Of a stretch of 64,000 nucleotides of DNA, positions 1-6,848 are shown piece after piece. The DNA comes from DALYJJ01 sp033763935 (GTDB taxonomy: Bacteria; Acidobacteriota; Terriglobia; Bryobacterales; Bryobacteraceae), in assembly GCA_033763935.1 (NCBI GenBank), contig JANRJO010000083.1, positions 37,446 to 101,445 on the forward strand, in the 5' to 3' direction. Under the pieces are notes generated by a model. The model did not search any database. It saw only the letters and a list, made by a program, of their open reading frames with translations, and had not been told where the DNA came from. The stretch's first letter is position 1. Every line of letters starts with the position of its first letter. Both the position numbers and the translations under genes were made by a program.

Positions 1-1
1 C

Positions 2-346
2 TTCGGCACCTGCGCCGGCGCGATCCTCCTGGCGAGCGAGGTCTCCCACCCCGCGCAAGAGTCTCTTTCTCTCGTCGACATGGCTGTTGAGCGCAACGCC
101 TACGGCCGTCAACTGGACAGCCGCGTTGTGCAGCTGCCCCTCAACGGCGACCAGGTGGAAGCGGTCTTCATCCGCGCCCCCATCATCCGCCGCGTCGGCT
201 CCGGCGGCAACGTCCTTGCCACCTACCTCGACGATCCCGTCCTCGTCGACTTCGGCCGGCACCTCGTCGCGACGTTTCACCCTGAACTCACACCCGACCC
301 CCGCATCCACCGCCTGTTTCTTGAGAAAGTAGAGGAGTGGCGGTAA
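2..346 (+). CDS. pdxT: Pyridoxal 5'-phosphate synthase glutaminase subunit PdxT (3' part)
   Basis: C-terminal 114 residues of the glutaminase subunit of PLP synthase; the 5' part lies before the window. PdxT hydrolyses glutamine and passes ammonia to the PdxS lyase, which builds vitamin B6 from pentose and triose phosphates. The first visible residues, FGTCAGAILLA, carry the class I amidotransferase nucleophile Cys, and FHPEL near the end supplies the His and Glu of the triad. Family members are about 190-200 aa, so roughly 80 residues are missing. The stop codon overlaps the GTG start of the next gene by 10 bases, which suggests translational coupling. PdxS would be expected upstream, out of view. 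Confidence 0.93.
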   Translation, partial: FGTCAGAILLASEVSHPAQESLSLVDMAVERNAYGRQLDSRVVQLPLNGDQVEAVFIRAPIIRRVGSGGNVLATYLDDPVLVDFGRHLVATFHPELTPDPRIHRLFLEKVEEWR

Positions 347-756
347 GAGTTCTCTTTGTCTGTGTAGGCAACGCGTGCCGCAGCCAGATGGCGGAAGCCT
401 TCGCGCGCAAATACGGCAGCGACGTCCTCGAGCCCGTCAGCGGCGGCCTCGCCCCGGCCAATGAGATCCCCGACGTCACCCGCCGCGTCATGCGCGAGAA
501 GAACATCGAGCTAGACAACCAGTTCCCCAAGCCGGTTGAAATCACCTCGCCCAACAGCTTCGACATCGTCGTCAACATGAGCGGCTACCCGCTCGAGTTC
601 ACCGGCCCCGTCCACCGCGTCGAGTGGCCGATCAAGGACCCCATGGGCGCCGGCGAAGACACGCACCGCAAGATCCGCGACGAGGTCGAAAACGCCGTCA
701 TGCGCCTCATCCTCACCCTCCGCCAGGCGCAAAAGGACGCCGCCTCCGCCGTTTGA
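337..756 (+). CDS. Low-molecular-weight protein-tyrosine phosphatase / arsenate reductase-like protein
   Basis: A 139-aa cytoplasmic protein of the LMW phosphatase fold, which includes tyrosine phosphatases and thioredoxin-linked arsenate reductases. The P-loop CVGNACRS (residues 9-16) follows a hydrophobic strand, as in CX5R(S/T) enzymes, and D101 in IKDPMG matches the general-acid Asp-Pro. The GTG start at 337 lies inside the end of pdxT. There is no arsenic-resistance gene nearby (no arsB, acr3 or arsR), so a role in arsenate reduction is not supported by context. The family is certain; the substrate is not. Confidence 0.85.
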   Translation: MAVRVLFVCVGNACRSQMAEAFARKYGSDVLEPVSGGLAPANEIPDVTRRVMREKNIELDNQFPKPVEITSPNSFDIVVNMSGYPLEFTGPVHRVEWPIKDPMGAGEDTHRKIRDEVENAVMRLILTLRQAQKDAASAV

Positions 757-803
757 CACTAGCCCCGCCGTCCCCGACAATAGAACTGTAACCCACCCAT
801 CGT

Positions 804-890
804 GCGGATGTGGCGGAATTGGCAGACGCGCTAGATTCAGGTTCTAGTTCTCGCAAGGGAGTGGAGGTTCAAGTCCTCTCATCCGCACCA
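804..890 (+). tRNA. tRNA-Leu (anticodon CAG)
   Basis: Acceptor stem GCGGATG (804-810) pairs with CATCCGC (880-886), followed by discriminator A and an encoded CCA (888-890). The D-arm GGCGGAATTGGCAGACGC is typical of tRNA-Leu. The anticodon stem CTAGA/TCTAG encloses loop TTCAGGT, with CAG at 838-840, so it reads CUG. A long class II variable arm and the T-arm GAGGTTCAAGTCCTC complete the cloverleaf. The accessory patch 891-2336 starts directly after the gene, and tRNA 3' ends are common integration sites, but I did not find a second copy of the 3' end in the window. Confidence 0.97.
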
Positions 891-1183
891 AATTGTACCC
901 TCAACGAATGGAATCGCATCGTCAGCCTTCCGCCGGAACGGCGTCGCTGGATCTGGCTGGGCTAATCTCTACGCGTTGATGACGGCGTACGTCTGTTACG
1001 TCGCCATCGTGGCGATCGGCGCGGCTATCCACAACCTTACCCGTAACCGCGAGCGCTTGCATGGGGCAATCCAGATGCTTTTCATCGCAGCTGCTTTGTC
1101 CTCCTGGTTCTTCACCCACCCCATCTTTGGCCCAACCGCTTACACCGGCCAGCACGCGTCCACCTTCGAACCACCTTCGGTCG
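891..1183. other. Gene-poor stretch after tRNA-Leu
   Basis: I see no convincing gene. Short frames exist on both strands, but they lack a recognisable family and have patchy codon bias. A short coding-looking run (reading ...VSLPPERRRWIWLG then stop at about 964) could be the tail of a lost gene. With the toxin-antitoxin pair and the dead acetyltransferase that follow, this looks like decayed accessory DNA. Confidence 0.4.
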
Positions 1184-1495
1184 CTACCCTCCATCCGGTG
1201 ATAGGCCCAAGAGGCTTTGCACGTCACGCGACGCATGAAGCACACGGACGACCTGTAGCAGCTTGCCCTCGTGCCGGTAAACGATCAGGTACGAATACAG
1301 CAGCCAGAAGCGGTGACTCTTGTCCGCTAGCTCTTCGCGCCTGTGACCAATCCCCGGATTGTTAGCAAGTTTGGCCATCGCTGATTCCAAGGCATCGAGA
1401 ACACGGTCCGCGGCTTCAATGTTGTCTCTGGCGATATAGTCCCAAATATCGCTAACGTCGCGCTTGGCGCGTGCCGTGAGGACGTAACGCTTCAT
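1184..1495 (-). CDS. parE: ParE/RelE-superfamily toxin
   Basis: A 103-aa toxin of the ParE branch, which typically poisons DNA gyrase. The layout is typical: a beta strand (YVLTARAKRDVSDIWDYIA), two helices ending in NNPGIGHRREEL, then the C-terminal sheet FWLLYSYLIVYRHEGKLLQVVRVLHASRDV with the conserved YxIVYR and R-x-L-H-x-x-R-D motifs. Its ATG overlaps the antitoxin stop by four bases (ATGA), so it is translated after ParD from the same message. Length is normal for the family. It lies in a patch of accessory DNA behind tRNA-Leu. Confidence 0.9.
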   Translation of the reverse strand: MKRYVLTARAKRDVSDIWDYIARDNIEAADRVLDALESAMAKLANNPGIGHRREELADKSHRFWLLYSYLIVYRHEGKLLQVVRVLHASRDVQSLLGLSPDGG

Positions 1496-1758
1496 TTCTT
1501 GGCGCGTTTCCGTGCGGCATTACGTTTGCGAATCTCTGCGAAAGCTTCTTCGCCGTCCACGAACTCGCCCCGATCGGCCTCGGCAGTGCCAATGGCAATT
1601 TCCTTTCGAAATTCGGCGATTCGCAGTTGCTTCAATTCCTCGCGCTCCTTTAGAAGCCGCAGACCCTCCCGCACAATCTCGCTTTGGGATTGGTAGTGTC
1701 CGGTCTTAAGGAGATCGGCAACGAACTCATCGAACACGGGTCCGAGATTCACGTTCAT
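1492..1758 (-). CDS. parD: ParD-family (ribbon-helix-helix) antitoxin
   Basis: An 88-aa antitoxin that should bind and neutralise the ParE encoded just downstream and repress its own promoter. The N-terminal MNVNLGPVFDEFVADLLKTGHYQSQSEIVREGLRLLKERE is the ParD DNA-binding ribbon-helix-helix with its usual SEIVREGLRLL helix; the charged C-terminal half is the toxin-binding tail. The start is fixed by a good promoter ending 6 bases upstream (TTGACA, 17-base spacer, TATCCA), with a palindrome in the spacer that could be the operator. Confidence 0.9.
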   Translation of the reverse strand: MNVNLGPVFDEFVADLLKTGHYQSQSEIVREGLRLLKEREELKQLRIAEFRKEIAIGTAEADRGEFVDGEEAFAEIRKRNAARKRAKK

Positions 1759-1764
1759 ACTACT

Positions 1765-1793
1765 TGGATAGCCGTGTTAACAATTGTTGTCAA
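1765..1793 (-). promoter_or_regulatory. parDE promoter with palindromic operator, probably leaderless
   Basis: Reading the minus strand: TTGACA (1793-1788), 17-base spacer, TATCCA (1770-1765), then six bases to the parD ATG at 1758. The spacer holds the perfect 10-bp palindrome AACAATTGTT (1779-1788), well placed for repression by the ParD-ParE complex. The -10 is so close to ATG that the transcript should start at or next to the start codon. Confidence 0.65.
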
Positions 1794-1832
1794 GCATTGA
1801 CAGGCGCAACTTGGCAACTGAGGAGGCGGGGT

Positions 1833-1885
1833 CGCCTTCCCCCCACGCTACACCGGCAAAGCCCCATGCGCGCCGCCGGCCTCGG
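1833..1885 (+). repeat. Direct repeat, copy A (duplicated promoter and first codons of the 2337 gene)
   Basis: This segment closely matches 2300-2355, the leader and first codons of the sugar dehydrogenase. Both contain CACGCTACAC, GGCAAA and ATGCGCGCCGCCGGCCTCG. Differences are a few substitutions and short indels. Here the ATG (1866) leads into an unrelated, out-of-frame sequence, so the copy is nonfunctional as a gene start. The two copies flank the dead GNAT fragment. Confidence 0.8.
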
Positions 1886-1894
1886 AGCCAACCC

Positions 1895-2185
1895 ATCGAC
1901 GCGGTTCCGGAAGCTGTCTTCCCAGATCCGATCCCTGTTGTCGTGGTGGCCCGGCTCGCAGTCGACCGGGAGCACCAGGCGCGCGGTATCGGGCGGGCGC
2001 TGTTCCGCGACGCGGCCCGCCGTGTTTCCGGGGCCGCCGACGCAATCGGCATCCGCGGGATTATCGTCCATGCGATCTCGGGGGATGCAAGAAAGTTCTA
2101 CCTGGCGCTCGGCTTCACCGCATCCGCTCATGAGCCAATGAGTCTGTTGGCAACACTCGCTGATGTCCGGGCCGCTCTTTCTGAT
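1895..2185 (+). pseudogene. GNAT-family N-acetyltransferase fragment
   Basis: Only the C-terminal half of a GNAT acetyltransferase remains. It begins at DAVPEAVF and includes motif A, EHQARGIGRALFRDAARR, with the Q-x-R-G-I-G acetyl-CoA loop, and the closing strand KFYLALGF. It resembles the acetyltransferase toxins that pair with DUF1778 antitoxins. The N-terminal half and any start codon are gone: upstream lies repeat copy A, whose ATG is in another frame, and the usual stop region is also lost. I infer a remnant of an inserted segment. Confidence 0.75.
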
Positions 2186-2299
2186 AGGCGCGGAGGTGCG
2201 TCCCGCACGGGCACCGACTGGCGCTGCCTCAGTACCCGGGGTGCCAGCTTAGGACAATGGCTCCAACGTGCAAGCGCGGGGCGGTTCAAAGTCAGTCTC

Positions 2300-2355
2300 C
2301 GCCTTCCCGCCTCCACGCTACACTGGCAAAACCCCCATGCGCGCCGCCGGCCTCG
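2300..2355 (+). repeat. Direct repeat, copy B (native start of the sugar dehydrogenase)
   Basis: Intact counterpart of the repeat at 1833-1885. It spans the likely -10 hexamer TACACT, the short leader and codons 1-6 of the dehydrogenase. Since this copy is in frame with a full-length gene it is the likely original. Confidence 0.8.
2319..2324 (+). promoter_or_regulatory. -10-like element of the sugar dehydrogenase
   Basis: TACACT, 12 bases before the ATG at 2337, would give a leader of only a few bases. It matches the placement seen before many other genes in this window. No clear -35 is visible. Confidence 0.45.
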
Positions 2356-3344
2356 ACTACGCCTCCCGCTCCTTCGCCCTCCGCGACCTCCCCGAGCCCG
2401 TGGCCGCCCCTCACGAACTCCTCCTCGAGGTCCTCGAAGTCGGCGTCTGCGGCACGGACCGCGAACTCGCCCACTTCGCCTTCGGCGAGCCGCCGCCCGG
2501 CGAGCGCTTCCTCATCCTCGGCCACGAAGCGCTTTGCCGCGTCGCGAACTCCGCTCACGGCTTCACCAAGGGCGACTACGTCGTGCCCCAGGTTCGCCGC
2601 ACCTGCCCCGCGCGCTGCCCCTCCTGCCTCCGCCACCGCCGCGACCTCTGCGTCAGCGGCCAGGCGCGCGACCGCGGCATCACCGGCGTCCACGGCTACC
2701 TCGCGCCCTACGCCGTTGACGATCCCCAGGATCTCGTCCGCATCCCCGCCGCCCTCGCCGACCGTGCCGTCCTCCTCGAACCGCTGAGCGTCGTCGAAAA
2801 GGCCATCCACACCGCCCTGCGCCTCCACGAAGCCGAACCCCGCACCGCCCTCGTCATGGGAGCCGGCCCCATCGGCATCCTCGCCGCCCTCGCCCTGCAG
2901 GTCCGCGGCTTCGACACCACGGTCGCCTCCCTCGAACCGCCCGACGACCCTCGGGTTCGCTTCGTGAAAAAAACCGGCGTCCGCTACGAACATGGCCTCC
3001 ACCGGGCCCCCAAGGCCGACCTCGTCTTCGAAGCCACCGGCTCGCCCGCCGCCGCCCTCGCCGGGTTCGCTTTGCTCGCGCCGCTCGGGGTATACGCCGT
3101 CATCGGCGCCTCCCAGCCATCCGGCCCCATCCCCTTGCTCGACATGGTCATCAACAACCAGGTCGTCTTTGGCACCGTGAACGCTTCGCCCGCCGCCTTC
3201 GCCGCCGCCGCCGAAGACCTCCCCCGCTTCGATCCCGCTATCACCGCCGCGCTCATCGAACGCCGCTCCTTCGACGACATCGCCGCCTCCGTTCTCGGTC
3301 CGCCCGGCCGCGCCGTGAAAGTGGTACATCGCGTGACCGAGTGA
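2337..3344 (+). CDS. Zinc-dependent glucose 1-dehydrogenase-like MDR dehydrogenase
   Basis: A 335-aa cytoplasmic medium-chain dehydrogenase, probably oxidising an aldose to its lactone with NAD(P)+. Catalytic zinc ligands are C38 (VGVCGTD) and H63-E64 (LGHEAL). The structural-zinc lobe has C90, C94, C97 and C105, and the Rossmann fold carries VMGAGPIGILAALAL. The C-terminal half (LLAPLGVYAVIGASQPSG, MVINNQVVFGTVNAS) matches the glucose dehydrogenase C-terminal domain. I chose ATG 2337 because a -10-like TACACT lies 12 bases upstream and MRAAGLDY starts the fold. It is followed 14 bases later by a sugar isomerase gene. The exact sugar is not determinable. Confidence 0.83.
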   Translation: MRAAGLDYASRSFALRDLPEPVAAPHELLLEVLEVGVCGTDRELAHFAFGEPPPGERFLILGHEALCRVANSAHGFTKGDYVVPQVRRTCPARCPSCLRHRRDLCVSGQARDRGITGVHGYLAPYAVDDPQDLVRIPAALADRAVLLEPLSVVEKAIHTALRLHEAEPRTALVMGAGPIGILAALALQVRGFDTTVASLEPPDDPRVRFVKKTGVRYEHGLHRAPKADLVFEATGSPAAALAGFALLAPLGVYAVIGASQPSGPIPLLDMVINNQVVFGTVNASPAAFAAAAEDLPRFDPAITAALIERRSFDDIAASVLGPPGRAVKVVHRVTE

Positions 3345-3345
3345 G

Positions 3346-3351
3346 TACACT
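3346..3351 (+). promoter_or_regulatory. -10-like element, probably leaderless start
   Basis: TACACT ends only 7 bases before the ATG at 3359, right after the upstream stop codon. If used, transcription would begin at the start codon. This supports ATG 3359 over the in-frame GTG at 3341. Confidence 0.45.
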
Positions 3352-3358
3352 AGGGGCG

Positions 3359-4195
3359 ATGTCCGCCCTCCGCCACGCCATCTGCAACGAAGTGTTCCAA
3401 GGCTGGGACTTCGCCGACGCCTGCCGCGCGATTCGCAAAGCGGGCTACACCGGCATTGAAATCGCGCCCTTTACCCTTGCCGAATCGCCGTGCGACGTCG
3501 CGCCGCCGCAGCGCGCCGAGTACCGCCGCATCATGGCCGAAGCCGGCCTCGCCTTCGTCGGCCTCCATTGGCTCATGGTTTCGCCGAAAGGCCTGCACGT
3601 CACCACCCCGGACCCCGCCCTCCGGGAGCGCAGTTGGAACCACATCCGGCACCTCATCGATCTCTGCGCCGACCTTATGGAGGGCCCCGGCGGCCTCATG
3701 ATCTTCGGCTCTCCCTTCCAGCGGGGGACCACCGGCGGAGCCACCCGCGCCGAGGCCACCCAGCGCTATGTCGATGGCCTCGCTACCGTCGCCCCCCAAG
3801 CCGAAGCGCGCGGCGTCACGATCCTCGTGGAAGCGCTTCCGGTCGGCCAGTGCGACGTCGTCAACAGCCTCGACGAAGCCGCTCAAATCGTCGACTCCAT
3901 CAACAGTCCCGCCATCCAAACGATGTTCGACACCCACAACGCGGTCGACGAGACGGAGTCTCACCCCGTACTGATCGAGCGCCACTTCCCCAAGATTCGC
4001 CACGTCCACATCAACGAGATGGACGGACGCCACCCGGGCACCGCCGGCTATGACTTCGCCACCCTCTTCCAAACACTCGAACGCCTGCGCTACCAGGGCT
4101 GGGTCTCTCTCGAAGTCTTCGACTTCGCCCCCGGCGCCGAGAAGATCGCCCAGGACAGCCTGCGCTACGTCGAATCGGTGAGCGCCCGTGGCTAG
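3359..4195 (+). CDS. Sugar phosphate isomerase/epimerase (AP-endonuclease 2 superfamily TIM barrel)
   Basis: A 278-aa TIM-barrel protein of the xylose-isomerase-like superfamily, whose members isomerise or epimerise sugars and hydroxypyruvate using a divalent metal. Metal-site features are visible: GIEIAPF on strand 2, ILVEALPVGQCD (Glu ligand), MFDTHNAVDE (Asp-x-His), HVHINEMDGRHPG (His and Glu) and WVSLEVFDF near the end (last Glu). There is no signal peptide. Genes before and after act on sugars (dehydrogenase, NAD-sugar epimerase; the latter overlaps by 8 bases), so it likely belongs to a small sugar-metabolism operon. The substrate is unknown. Confidence 0.82.
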   Translation: MSALRHAICNEVFQGWDFADACRAIRKAGYTGIEIAPFTLAESPCDVAPPQRAEYRRIMAEAGLAFVGLHWLMVSPKGLHVTTPDPALRERSWNHIRHLIDLCADLMEGPGGLMIFGSPFQRGTTGGATRAEATQRYVDGLATVAPQAEARGVTILVEALPVGQCDVVNSLDEAAQIVDSINSPAIQTMFDTHNAVDETESHPVLIERHFPKIRHVHINEMDGRHPGTAGYDFATLFQTLERLRYQGWVSLEVFDFAPGAEKIAQDSLRYVESVSARG

Positions 4196-5138
4196 CGTTG
4201 TCGTCACCGGCGGCGCCGGCTTCATCGGGTCCGCTCTCGTACGATACCTGCTGGCCCATACCTCGTCCGAAGTCGCCGTTCTCGACAACTTCTACTCCGG
4301 CAAACCCGAGAATCTCGCCGAGATCGCCAGCCGCATCGACGTACGGCGCACTGACATCCGCAATTACGACGCAACCAAGGCCGCTCTCGCCGGCGCCGCC
4401 ATCGTCTTTCACCTCGCGGCCATTCCGTCCGTCCCGCGCTCCATCGAAGAACCCGTCCCCTCTCACGACGTGAACATCAACGGGACCTTCAACGTCTTCC
4501 GCGCGGCGCTCGAAAACGGCGTCCGCCGCGTCGTCTACGCCGCCTCCTCCTCCGCCTACGGCGATACCGAGGTGCTACCGAAGGTGGAGACCATGGCGCC
4601 CAACCCGAAGTCGCCCTACGCCGCCCAGAAACTCATGGGCGAATACTACGCGTCCGTGTTTTACTCCTGCTTCGGCCTCGAGACCGTCTGTCTTCGCTTC
4701 TTCAATGTCTACGGCCCTCGACAGCACCCCTCCAGCCCCTACTCCGGCGTCCTCTCCCTCTTCCTGAAGGCGCTCGTGAACCGCCAGCCGCCCACCATCT
4801 TCGGCGACGGCGAGCAGAGCCGCGACTTCACTTACGTCGACGACGTCGCCGCCCTCTGCTGCCGAGCGGCAAATGCCGAAACTTCGGCAGGCAAAGTCTA
4901 CAATGCCGGCAACGGCAATCGTTACACGCTCAATCAGGTCTGGTCGCTCCTGCAGCAGATCGAGGGCGTCGACCTCCCGCCCCGCTACGGCCCACCGCGC
5001 CCGGGTGACGTCCGCCACTCCCAGGCGGATACCACCCGAGCACGAACCGAACTGGGCCACTCGCCCCAGGTCTCGCTCGAAGAGGGCCTGCGACGCACTC
5101 TCGGGTGGTTCCGCAGTTCAGCCCAGGTGGTAGACTAA
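4188..5138 (+). CDS. NAD-dependent epimerase/dehydratase (UDP-glucose 4-epimerase-like)
   Basis: A 316-aa extended short-chain dehydrogenase/reductase acting on nucleotide sugars. The NAD-binding motif TGGAGFIG is at residues 7-14, the catalytic serine lies in AASSSAYGD (about 119-126), and the YxxxK pair is Y144/K148 in SPYAAQKLMGEYY. RFFNVYGPRQ and the C-terminal PPRPGDVRHSQAD substrate-binding motif are typical of UDP-sugar 4-epimerases. The GTG start at 4188 overlaps the end of the isomerase gene by 8 bases. Likely role: supply of a nucleotide sugar for glycan assembly. Confidence 0.86.
   Translation: MASVVVTGGAGFIGSALVRYLLAHTSSEVAVLDNFYSGKPENLAEIASRIDVRRTDIRNYDATKAALAGAAIVFHLAAIPSVPRSIEEPVPSHDVNINGTFNVFRAALENGVRRVVYAASSSAYGDTEVLPKVETMAPNPKSPYAAQKLMGEYYASVFYSCFGLETVCLRFFNVYGPRQHPSSPYSGVLSLFLKALVNRQPPTIFGDGEQSRDFTYVDDVAALCCRAANAETSAGKVYNAGNGNRYTLNQVWSLLQQIEGVDLPPRYGPPRPGDVRHSQADTTRARTELGHSPQVSLEEGLRRTLGWFRSSAQVVD
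5131..5136 (+). promoter_or_regulatory. -10-like element before nuoB
   Basis: TAGACT, 18 bases before the nuoB ATG, overlapping the end of the epimerase gene. It fits the short-leader pattern of the window. GAGG at 5141-5144 may serve as ribosome binding site. Confidence 0.35.
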
Positions 5139-5154
5139 AAGAGGCAAGCCCCCT

Positions 5155-5745
5155 ATGCCGTTTCTCCAGAACCAGTTCGAGAGGAACTTCCTGACCACCT
5201 CGGTCGACTACGTGTTTAACTGGGCCCGCAAAGGCTCCCTGTGGCCGCTCACCTTCGGTCTCGCCTGTTGCGCCATCGAGATGATCGCCTCCAGTTGCTC
5301 ACGGTTCGACATCGCCAGGTTCGGCGCCGAAGTCTTCCGGCCCAGCCCGCGCCAGTCTGACCTCATGATCGTCGCCGGTACCGTGACGCTCAAAATGGCG
5401 CCCGTTCTGCGCCGCATTTACGACCAGATGCCAGATCCGAAGTGGGTGCTCTCCATGGGTGCCTGCTCGAGCGTCGGCGGTCCGTTCAATACCTACAGCG
5501 TGCTGCAGGGTGTTGACCGCATCGTTCCCGTCGACGTGTACATCACCGGCTGCCCTCCCCGGCCGGAGAACCTCTTCTATGGCCTGCTGAAACTGCAAGA
5601 CAAGATCGATCAGGCCACTACCCTCGGCCGGCGGCCGACCGAGGTGCGGCTCGACGAGTCCATGCTCGAAGACTTCAAGCGGCAGGTTATGGTGGCCCAG
5701 ATTCAGAACCCGTCGGTTGAAAGCCAGCTTGTACTGCCGCGATAG
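5155..5745 (+). CDS. nuoB: NADH-quinone oxidoreductase subunit B (solitary nuoB)
   Basis: A 196-aa subunit of respiratory complex I that carries the terminal iron-sulfur cluster N2 and passes electrons to quinone. All four cluster cysteines are present: the tandem pair C38-C39 (GLACCAIEM), C104 (MGACSSVGG) and C133 (TGCPPRPENL). The length is near the family norm. No other nuo gene lies next to it: the neighbours are a sugar epimerase and pgeF, whose probable start lies inside the end of nuoB. It is therefore either a detached core subunit or a second, specialised copy. Confidence 0.93.
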   Translation: MPFLQNQFERNFLTTSVDYVFNWARKGSLWPLTFGLACCAIEMIASSCSRFDIARFGAEVFRPSPRQSDLMIVAGTVTLKMAPVLRRIYDQMPDPKWVLSMGACSSVGGPFNTYSVLQGVDRIVPVDVYITGCPPRPENLFYGLLKLQDKIDQATTLGRRPTEVRLDESMLEDFKRQVMVAQIQNPSVESQLVLPR

Positions 5746-6388
5746 TTCAGGGGTTTACCGGTCGCCGCTTCTCGCGGACCAGCCGTGGCTGGACCATGGG
5801 TTCGGCACCCGCTTGGCTGATCCTCCCGTTCGCGCCGTCACCCTCAAACAGATCCACTCAGACCGCATCCTCCGGGTCGGCGACCGCCTCCACGCCTGCG
5901 AAGGAGACGCCCTCATTACGTCCCATCGTGGCACGTATGTGGCAGTCAAGACCGCCGACTGCGTTCCGATCCTCATTGCTGACCCCGTTTCCCGGGCCGT
6001 CGCCGCCATTCACGCCGGCTGGCGTGGGACCGTCCTGAATATCGCCGCCAAGACGGTCCGGCGACTCGAATCCGAGTTTTCCGCGAGCACGCAAAATTTG
6101 CTCGTAGCCATTGGACCGTGTATCGGCGGCTGCTGCTATGAAGTAGGCCCGGAAGTAGCTGAGCAGTTTCAGGAGCTCCTTCCGGAGCGGGAGGACCTGC
6201 GCGGGCGTACGCGAATCGACTTGGCAGCCGTCAACGTCCGTCAACTGCAGGAAGCAGGAATACCCCCCGACCAGATCTCTCTGGCCGATGAGTGTACCCT
6301 CTGCAGCCTCACCGGCGACTTCCATTCCTACCGTCGCGATAAGGAACGCGCCGGCCGTATGCTCTCGGTGATTGGGGTTCCTGCCTGA
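5717..6388 (+). CDS. pgeF: Purine nucleoside phosphorylase / laccase-domain protein (PgeF/YfiH family)
   Basis: A 223-aa member of the multicopper-laccase-fold YfiH family, known for purine nucleoside phosphorylase/adenosine deaminase activity and for editing peptidoglycan precursors. The zinc-site residues are visible: H47 (LKQIHSDR), C82 (KTADCVPIL) and H99 (AAIHAGWRGT), plus the ADECTLCS and FHSYRRDKERAGR signatures. The start is uncertain: TTG 5717 overlaps nuoB by 29 bases, and TTG 5729 is an alternative. No ATG or GTG fits. A strong hairpin follows the stop. Confidence 0.86.
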   Translation: MKASLYCRDSSGVYRSPLLADQPWLDHGFGTRLADPPVRAVTLKQIHSDRILRVGDRLHACEGDALITSHRGTYVAVKTADCVPILIADPVSRAVAAIHAGWRGTVLNIAAKTVRRLESEFSASTQNLLVAIGPCIGGCCYEVGPEVAEQFQELLPEREDLRGRTRIDLAAVNVRQLQEAGIPPDQISLADECTLCSLTGDFHSYRRDKERAGRMLSVIGVPA

Positions 6389-6393
6389 ATACG

Positions 6394-6427
6394 AAAAGGG
6401 CGCGGGAATCCGACCCGCGCCCTTCTT
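6394..6427. terminator. Bidirectional intrinsic terminator
   Basis: GGGCGCGGG (6398-6406), a 7-base loop, CCCGCGCCC (6414-6422), with AAAA before and TTCTT after. It lies between the convergent pgeF and dksA-like genes and can end transcription from both sides. Confidence 0.85.
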
Positions 6428-6461
6428 CGACAACCGAGCAGGAGACTTCTTCGACTCGCCG

Positions 6462-6848
6462 TTACGCCGCGTTGACGAGCAGCTCTTCGAAGTTCTCGTT
6501 GCCCTCCTCGATCTGGTGACGGTCGGCCTGCTCCTGGCACTGGATGCAGTACGGCGTCCATGGCACTGCGTTCAGCCGCTTCAGGCTGATCTCTTCTTCA
6601 CAGTGCACGCACGTCCCGTACGTCCCCTCCTCGATCCGCCGCAGCGCCGCGCGCACATTGCGCAGCAGGCTGCTCTCGCGGTCCAGGGTGCGGATGGCCA
6701 ATTCACGCTCACCGGCAAGCTGGACTTCGTCCAACGCGTCGGGCGTCTTTTCAATTACGATGCCTTCACGGTTCCGGACAACCTGGGCTAGTTCAGCCTG
6801 ACGGTTCTCCAGGATCTCTTTGAATTTGTTCAGTTCGGTCTTCGTCAT
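6462..6848 (-). CDS. DksA/TraR-family zinc-finger regulator
   Basis: A 128-aa protein of the family that binds the RNA polymerase secondary channel and modulates transcription, often with ppGpp. The N-terminal half is a charged coiled-coil helix pair, and the C-terminal C4 zinc finger uses C80-x2-C83 and C101-x2-C104 with the family motif YGTCVHCEEEISLKRL. Instead of the DxxDxA tip of E. coli DksA it has KTPDALDEVQLA, so it may belong to the wider TraR/DksA-like group. An AAGGAG ribosome site sits at the right distance before ATG 6848. Confidence 0.88.
   Translation of the reverse strand: MTKTELNKFKEILENRQAELAQVVRNREGIVIEKTPDALDEVQLAGERELAIRTLDRESSLLRNVRAALRRIEEGTYGTCVHCEEEISLKRLNAVPWTPYCIQCQEQADRHQIEEGNENFEELLVNAA

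Noticed and set aside
337..756. Calling the small phosphatase an arsenic-resistance gene
   Set aside because: The fold allows it, but no arsR, arsB or acr3 gene is near and the family includes many tyrosine phosphatases.
976..1365. A plus-strand frame after tRNA-Leu with a hydrophobic N-terminal stretch
   Set aside because: No family resemblance, and the second half overlaps the ParE gene in an unrelated frame.
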